This document shows, one piece after another, positions 59,723 through 64,000 of a DNA stretch of 64,000 bases. Source of the DNA: Primula veris (lineage: Eukaryota; Streptophyta; Magnoliopsida; Ericales; Primulaceae); assembly GCA_963682055.1 (NCBI GenBank), contig OY821742.1, positions 20,645,635 through 20,709,634 of the forward strand, given 5' to 3'. The translations under genes were made by a program, and so were the position numbers. The notes under the pieces were generated by a model. The model had not been told where the DNA came from and did not search any database. It saw only the letters and a list, made by a program, of their open reading frames with translations. Position 1 is the stretch's first letter. The number at the start of each line of letters is the position of its first letter.

Positions 59723-60659
59723 CTGTCAAGATGCCATAAATTTCATAAGCATATAAATTATTATTTTAGCTTACTTGAAACATGGCATGTTGAGAAGAAC
59801 ACATAAAATAATTGGCATGAAAAAAAACCATAACCTTCCTCAAAAATCTGAAATCTGGAAAAGTAGCAACATTAAAAAATCGTTTTAATGTATCTCTTTA
59901 ATATCTGAAGGGGTTGTCATGTTATTATAATTTGACAACGAATTCATTGAAACTACAGAGATTGACAACTAAAAAAATAAGTACTAAGGTAGTAATGAAG
60001 TGATTTGTACTACTACTATCTTCTCAACCATCAACTATGACTTAGGCTTAGAGATTTAATGAATTTCTTCTGAAATTAAAAACTAGTTGCCAACGGTACA
60101 CACACGTAAATAGAAATATACTATATCATTATGTTTCGTATATGAAGTATCGAAAATATACAGTATGGTGAACAGAGTTCGACGAAGCTATGTTCTAAAA
60201 CTATAAGCTAAAGGTCGGGCTTTTATGGTTTTTTGCCTTGAAGCTAGAAACTATAAGCTAGATAAGAATAGTCTATGGATACAACAAATATTTTACTTTA
60301 AAATTCTAGAATTTTTAAGCTGGATGAGCCTAATCTAATATACAAAAAAACTTCAATTTTCATATGCTTTTCCAACATACGTATAGACTAATTAAAAAGA
60401 TAAAAGTACAAAAAATATATATTGTTGTATTTTCGGAAAACAAGTTCAACAAATTCTAGAAACGCATGAAAGGAACTCTGGTTGTTAAAATATGAATCTA
60501 GATATCGCCATTAATTCTTTGCTTCATATTAAGATTATCGTCATGTTGCCAATAATGTTCATATATATATCTATCATTTTTCGATAGATGTTCGCGATAT
60601 CGAATAAAAATTAGTGTATGAACATTTCAAAAAAGAGTATGAACTACTTTCTTATCAAA
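59723..60659. other. Intergenic AT-rich DNA
   Basis: I looked here for the missing 5' exons of the beta-5 pseudogene and saw none. No other gene or element was recognised. Confidence 0.5.
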
Positions 60660-61126
60660 TTCATACTCTAGTTTTTAAAATTTGAGAATTCGTATTTTTT
60701 TTTATCTTCATACCCTTATTTATAGAGTTCATACCCTTACATTTCACGTTCATACCCTTAATTTTGAAGTTCATACACTGATTCGTAGAGTTCATACCCT
60801 TAATTTTCAATTTCATACCCTAATTCGTAAAGTTTATACTCTTAATTTTCAAGTTCATACCCAAATTCGTAGAGTTCGTATCCTAATTTCAAAAGTTCAT
60901 ATCCTAATTTAAAAGTTCATACCCTTAATTTCCAATTTCATATCCTAATTCGTAGTCTTCATACTCTTAATTTTCAAGTTCATACCCAAATTCGTAGAGT
61001 TCATATCCTAATTTTAAAAGTTTTTACCCTTAATTTCCAAGTTCATATCCTAATTCGTAGACTTAATACCCTTAATTTTCAAGTTCATACCCTAATTCGT
61101 AGAGTTCATACCCTTTATTTTCAATT
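60660..61126 (+). repeat. TTCATACCC minisatellite, locus 3, left part
   Basis: About 20 units of 21-24 bases. Some alternate in a higher order: AGTTCATACCCTTAATTTTC then AAGTTCATACCCTAATTCGT. The array is the most regular of the three loci. It is interrupted at 61127 by a fold-back element and continues at 61645. Confidence 0.92.
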
Positions 61127-61634
61127 GGGAAAAAAAATACGTTTAGTACACCAAACTACTGTTAATGATTTGTGTACCCACCTTTTAAATTTTCCAATTT
61201 GGATACCACACTACAATAACTTTTCAATTTAGGTACCACCGTCTAAAATAATCACGAAATCATATCACGTGACATTTGACAAACGTTAATTTGAGAGACT
61301 AATTTGACAATTTTGCACAAAAATATGTCATCCTAGAAAAAAATTTCTCCCAATTTCACACATAACAAAAATTAGCACATAATCCAAATTTTTTTTATGT
61401 GTGAAATTGGGGAAAACGTTTTTCTACGACAACATATTTTTGTGTAAAATTGTCAAATTAGCCTCTCAAATTAACGTTTGTAAAATGTCACGTGACATGA
61501 TTCCGTGATTAATTTAGACAGTGGTACCTAAATTGGAAAGTTATTATAGTGTGGTACCCAAATTGGAAAATTTGAAATATGGATACCCAAATCGTTAAAA
61601 GCAGATAGTTTGGTGTACTAAACATATAAAACCC
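61127..61634. mobile_element. 508 bp fold-back, Mutator-like MITE
   Basis: Almost the whole element is one imperfect palindrome: arms of about 240 bp (61127-61366 and 61396-61634) around a loop of about 30 bases. The ends are GGG...CCC with TTTAGTACACCAAACTA in both arms. Both sides are flanked by ATTTTCAATT (61117-61126 and 61635-61644), a 10 bp duplication in the 8-11 bp range of Mutator-like elements. It is non-coding. The host array contains similar ATTTTCAATT words, so part of the flank match could be the array itself. Confidence 0.85.
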
Positions 61635-61644
61635 ATTTTCAATT

Positions 61645-61915
61645 GCATACCCTAATTCGTAGAGCTCATACCTTTATTGTAAAAGTTTATACCCCAATTT
61701 ACAGAATTCATATCCTTAATTTTCAACTGCATACCTTAATTCACATAGTTCATACCCTTTTTTTCAAGCTCATACACTACTTAACAAAGTTATTTGTTTA
61801 ATTTCCAAGTTCATACTCAAATTTACAATATTTATACCCTAATTTCTAGACTTCATACCATTTTTTTCCTAAACAGATACCTTTTTTTTTTTCAAGTTTC
61901 ATGATTTTTTTTTTT
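61645..61915 (+). repeat. TTCATACCC minisatellite, locus 3, right part
   Basis: About 11 more degenerate units of the same array, continuing after the fold-back element. T-rich spacers at 61860-61915 resemble those of locus 1. Confidence 0.88.
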
Positions 61916-62252
61916 TAGCAAAGTTCATATTATCTTTCAACTACATTTAAATAGTAAATGTAAGTTTCAAAATACGTAGAAATGAAATAAAATTTCTCAA
62001 TCAAATTTAGCAAGCCTTCTCAGAATTAACATAATTTGGATATTTTGTAGCTTAATAACTACAACCGACACACGAGATTTTAACCGGTCCATTAAAGCAA
62101 GCAAAGTGGATTACACTTTAATTATAGATCTGATTGGATTCATAATCTCTACCACATACGCCAAATCCCTAACCGAATCTACAAAGTGCACCCTCCACCG
62201 ATTATAAAAAACCCTCGTCAGTCCTCCAATCTCGAACTACCATATCGTCGCC

Positions 62253-62486
62253 ATGGGCCTCTCCTCCGACGACCGCATCTCCATCGACGTCAACCTTGAG
62301 TTCTCGGCCTCGCTCTACATACTCGCCGCTCAATCCAACGGACGTCTCCGTCTCCGTCTCAGTCTCTACCGAAGAGGGAGATCAGAGAAATATGGAGGGG
62401 GAGGAGAGAGGGGGAAATGGGAGAGAGAGATCGCAAAGAGAGCGATGGGGATGAGAGATCGCAGAAACAGAGCAGTAGATGGATGA
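62253..62486 (+). CDS. Small GC-rich open frame in the repeat region, uncertain
   Basis: A 77-residue frame begins at ATG 62253 in a strong start context (GTCGCCATGGG). The first 35 codons are GC-rich (LSSDDRISIDVNLEFSAS), unlike the surrounding DNA. After that it is Arg/Gly-rich from simple GA repeats. It lies between the third minisatellite and the TTAATATAATAGAGGTATG flank. It may be a captured first exon of an unidentified gene. I do not recognise the protein and doubt that it is expressed as such. Confidence 0.25.
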   Translation: MGLSSDDRISIDVNLEFSASLYILAAQSNGRLRLRLSLYRRGRSEKYGGGGERGKWEREIAKRAMGMRDRRNRAVDG

Positions 62487-62984
62487 GTGAAGTTTATGTG
62501 TTTTTTTTATTAATTATTAATTTGAGTTATGTTTTTGATAATCAAACTTTTGAGTGTATGTTTTTGTTAATATAATAGAGGTATGGTATGTATATGTTAT
62601 TTTATTCTTTTACTATTTCTAAATTGATAACAGATATGAGGGAAAACAAAGTTGAAAACATGACTAGCTTGACGAATCATGAATTTTAATATAAAATTTA
62701 GCTAAAAATTTATAAGTGTTTAAAAACCTAAAATGTTCACTTGAATGTCAGTAATTACTAATTAGGCTTGAATGATTTTTTTCTTTTCTTTATTTTATAA
62801 GTTGAAAACATGATTGTATAACGAATCATAAAAAATCTAAGATTATTGATGTAAAAAAAAAACATAAATAGTATATTGTTCAAGAGTTTAGAACTACTAG
62901 TATATGTGTTTATCGGTTAGTTGATTACAGCGGTGGCCTTTTGGTTGATTACAGCGGTGGCCTTGGGGTCATGAGCTATGACGG
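62487..62984. other. Repeat flank and intergenic DNA
   Basis: Bases 62520-62605 match the flank of minisatellite locus 1 (10118-10175). A TTGATTACAGCGGTGGCCTT phrase is duplicated in tandem at about 62922-62963. No gene is visible. Confidence 0.6.
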
Positions 62985-63271
62985 CACCGGAACTCACGAT
63001 TCCGATGAATTATTCAGGGCCCCACGATGTCGACGGGAAAAAAAATTAAAAATACGTATGTATAAAAAGATTACACGTGCAAATATATGCTAGTAAAAAA
63101 ATTACAAGTACGTGAAAAGGCACAATTTTATTATGAATTTTTTTTTTGAGTTAATTTTTGATTATTCTACTATTAATATATTTTATTATGAAATTTCATA
63201 TTAGTAATGACAATTGAAAAAAAGATGTCAACTTTTGTATGCCACGAACAAAAAACACAGAGCACCCTGAC
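62985..63271 (+). mobile_element. Dispersed repeat copy B
   Basis: The second copy of the repeat at 53536-53820, in the same orientation and of nearly the same length. Its right end CACCCTGAC is a decayed form of the CGCCCCTGAC end of copy A. Confidence 0.65.
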
Positions 63272-64000
63272 GTGATCTTGATTGCGCTAACGAAATGTTA
63301 TTCACAAGCTCTTATTTCGACAATTACAAATATAATGGCTAAGGAGTTTAAGATGACATGTCATGGACTTAGACATGATATTTGGACAGATTAGAAGGAG
63401 ATGAATACTAAAGAGAAACCGAAGCCTAATACGAAACTGAATATGAGCTAAATTAATGTCCAAGACTTTAAAATCAGATTGGACTAATTAAAGAAGCTTC
63501 AAAGCAGGTTAATTATTTCGTGGTCACTAAGGTTGAGATTTAAAGGGGCTTAAGTTATTAAGAGATTAATGCATGTTTGTTGAAATTCAATGCAATTGGA
63601 GGTGTTAAAGTACACTATTTAAAGAGCCATAAATTTATAAAGCGGATTAACTCATTCTTGAGTGGTTATGCTGAATTACAATATGTATTTGTTTTTATTT
63701 TGATGTTTTCTAGGAGTTACATAAGTTGGAAGGTCATAGGTCTTATAACTATGAATCTAGTTTTAATTAATGTTTTTCTATATCTTTTCTCATTTTTGGA
63801 GGCTTGTTTCAAGTATAAATAAGGGGCATTTCATCCTTGTAAAAATCAGATTTGGATTAAATATATTGAGAGTTTTCTCGTTGTTTCTTCATTGAACTTT
63901 TCGAAGTTATCAAGTTTCTACCTCGTGGCGTTCATCCCGACTTATCATTCGGTAGTCCATAACCGTTTGTGGCGTGTTCACATACCAATATTCCCACCTC
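63272..64000 (+). mobile_element. Possible LTR with promoter-like TATA region, runs off the window
   Basis: No coding sequence is recognised; the 81-codon frame at 63577 is hydrophobic and unassigned. AGTATAAATAAGGGGC at 63812-63827 is a strong TATA-type promoter. The leader-like sequence after it (TCTCGTTGTTTCTTCATTGAAC) resembles the R-U5 part of a plant LTR. Without a second copy or a primer binding site this stays tentative. Confidence 0.3.

Noticed and set aside
63577..63822. 81-residue hydrophobic frame
   Set aside because: No conserved motif; it lies just before a TATA-like element in a probable LTR and looks like chance.

Overview
This is a 64 kb stretch of an AT-rich eudicot nuclear genome. 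The evidence is a gene with 42 short coding exons and GT-AG introns, Ty1/copia and Ty3/gypsy retrotransposons primed by plant tRNAs, plant MITEs (hAT, Stowaway, Tourist and Mutator types), and a 200-base assembly gap. I cannot name the species from the sequence. There are no prokaryotic features and no CRISPR array.

Layout. Bases 1-8725 are a retrotransposon graveyard. It holds a decayed copia gag/protease (64-1895), then a second copia element (LTR 3614-4990, PBS 4993, gag-pol from 5052). That second element is split by a 1.76 kb solo LTR (6003-7763) and then cut by an oppositely oriented LTR (8451) that runs into the gap (8726-8925). Bases 9330-10205 hold a TTCATACCC-type minisatellite. A complete hAT-type MITE with perfect target-site duplications lies at 11042-11703. 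A conserved, uncharacterised plant protein gene (+ strand, three coding exons) spans 12808-15460. A Stowaway MITE nested in a Tourist-like MITE lies at 16712-17180. A decayed gypsy element (17941-24586) carries a solo LTR inside its gag (20512-21298). Its 3' LTR is broken by a minus-strand, non-coding LTR element (24587-26983). A second hAT-type MITE lies at 28731-29286.

The main gene is a complete callose synthase of the CalS1-CalS4 group, most like CALS3/GSL12, on the minus strand from ATG 52771 to TAG 30880-30878. I could place 42 coding exons with consistent splice phases. They total 5,853 nt, or 1,950 residues plus stop. Its introns hold a tandem duplication that copies a splice donor, one GC-AG intron, and several transposon remnants.

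Upstream of CALS3 (52.8-64 kb) there are no intact genes. This part holds two copies of a hAT-ended repeat (53.5 and 63 kb), a ~200 bp tandem repeat, a (TA)n(GA)n microsatellite, two more TTCATACCC minisatellite loci (57 and 60.7-61.9 kb) and a 508 bp fold-back Mutator-like MITE inside the last of them. It also holds a truncated proteasome beta-5 (PBE) pseudogene at 59047-59722.

The two real genes are not functionally linked by anything visible. The strongest novelty candidates are the TTCATACCC-bearing repeat family and the large hairpin element within it. Next come the duplications that copied splice sites in both protein genes. I did not find a convincing undescribed multi-gene system.
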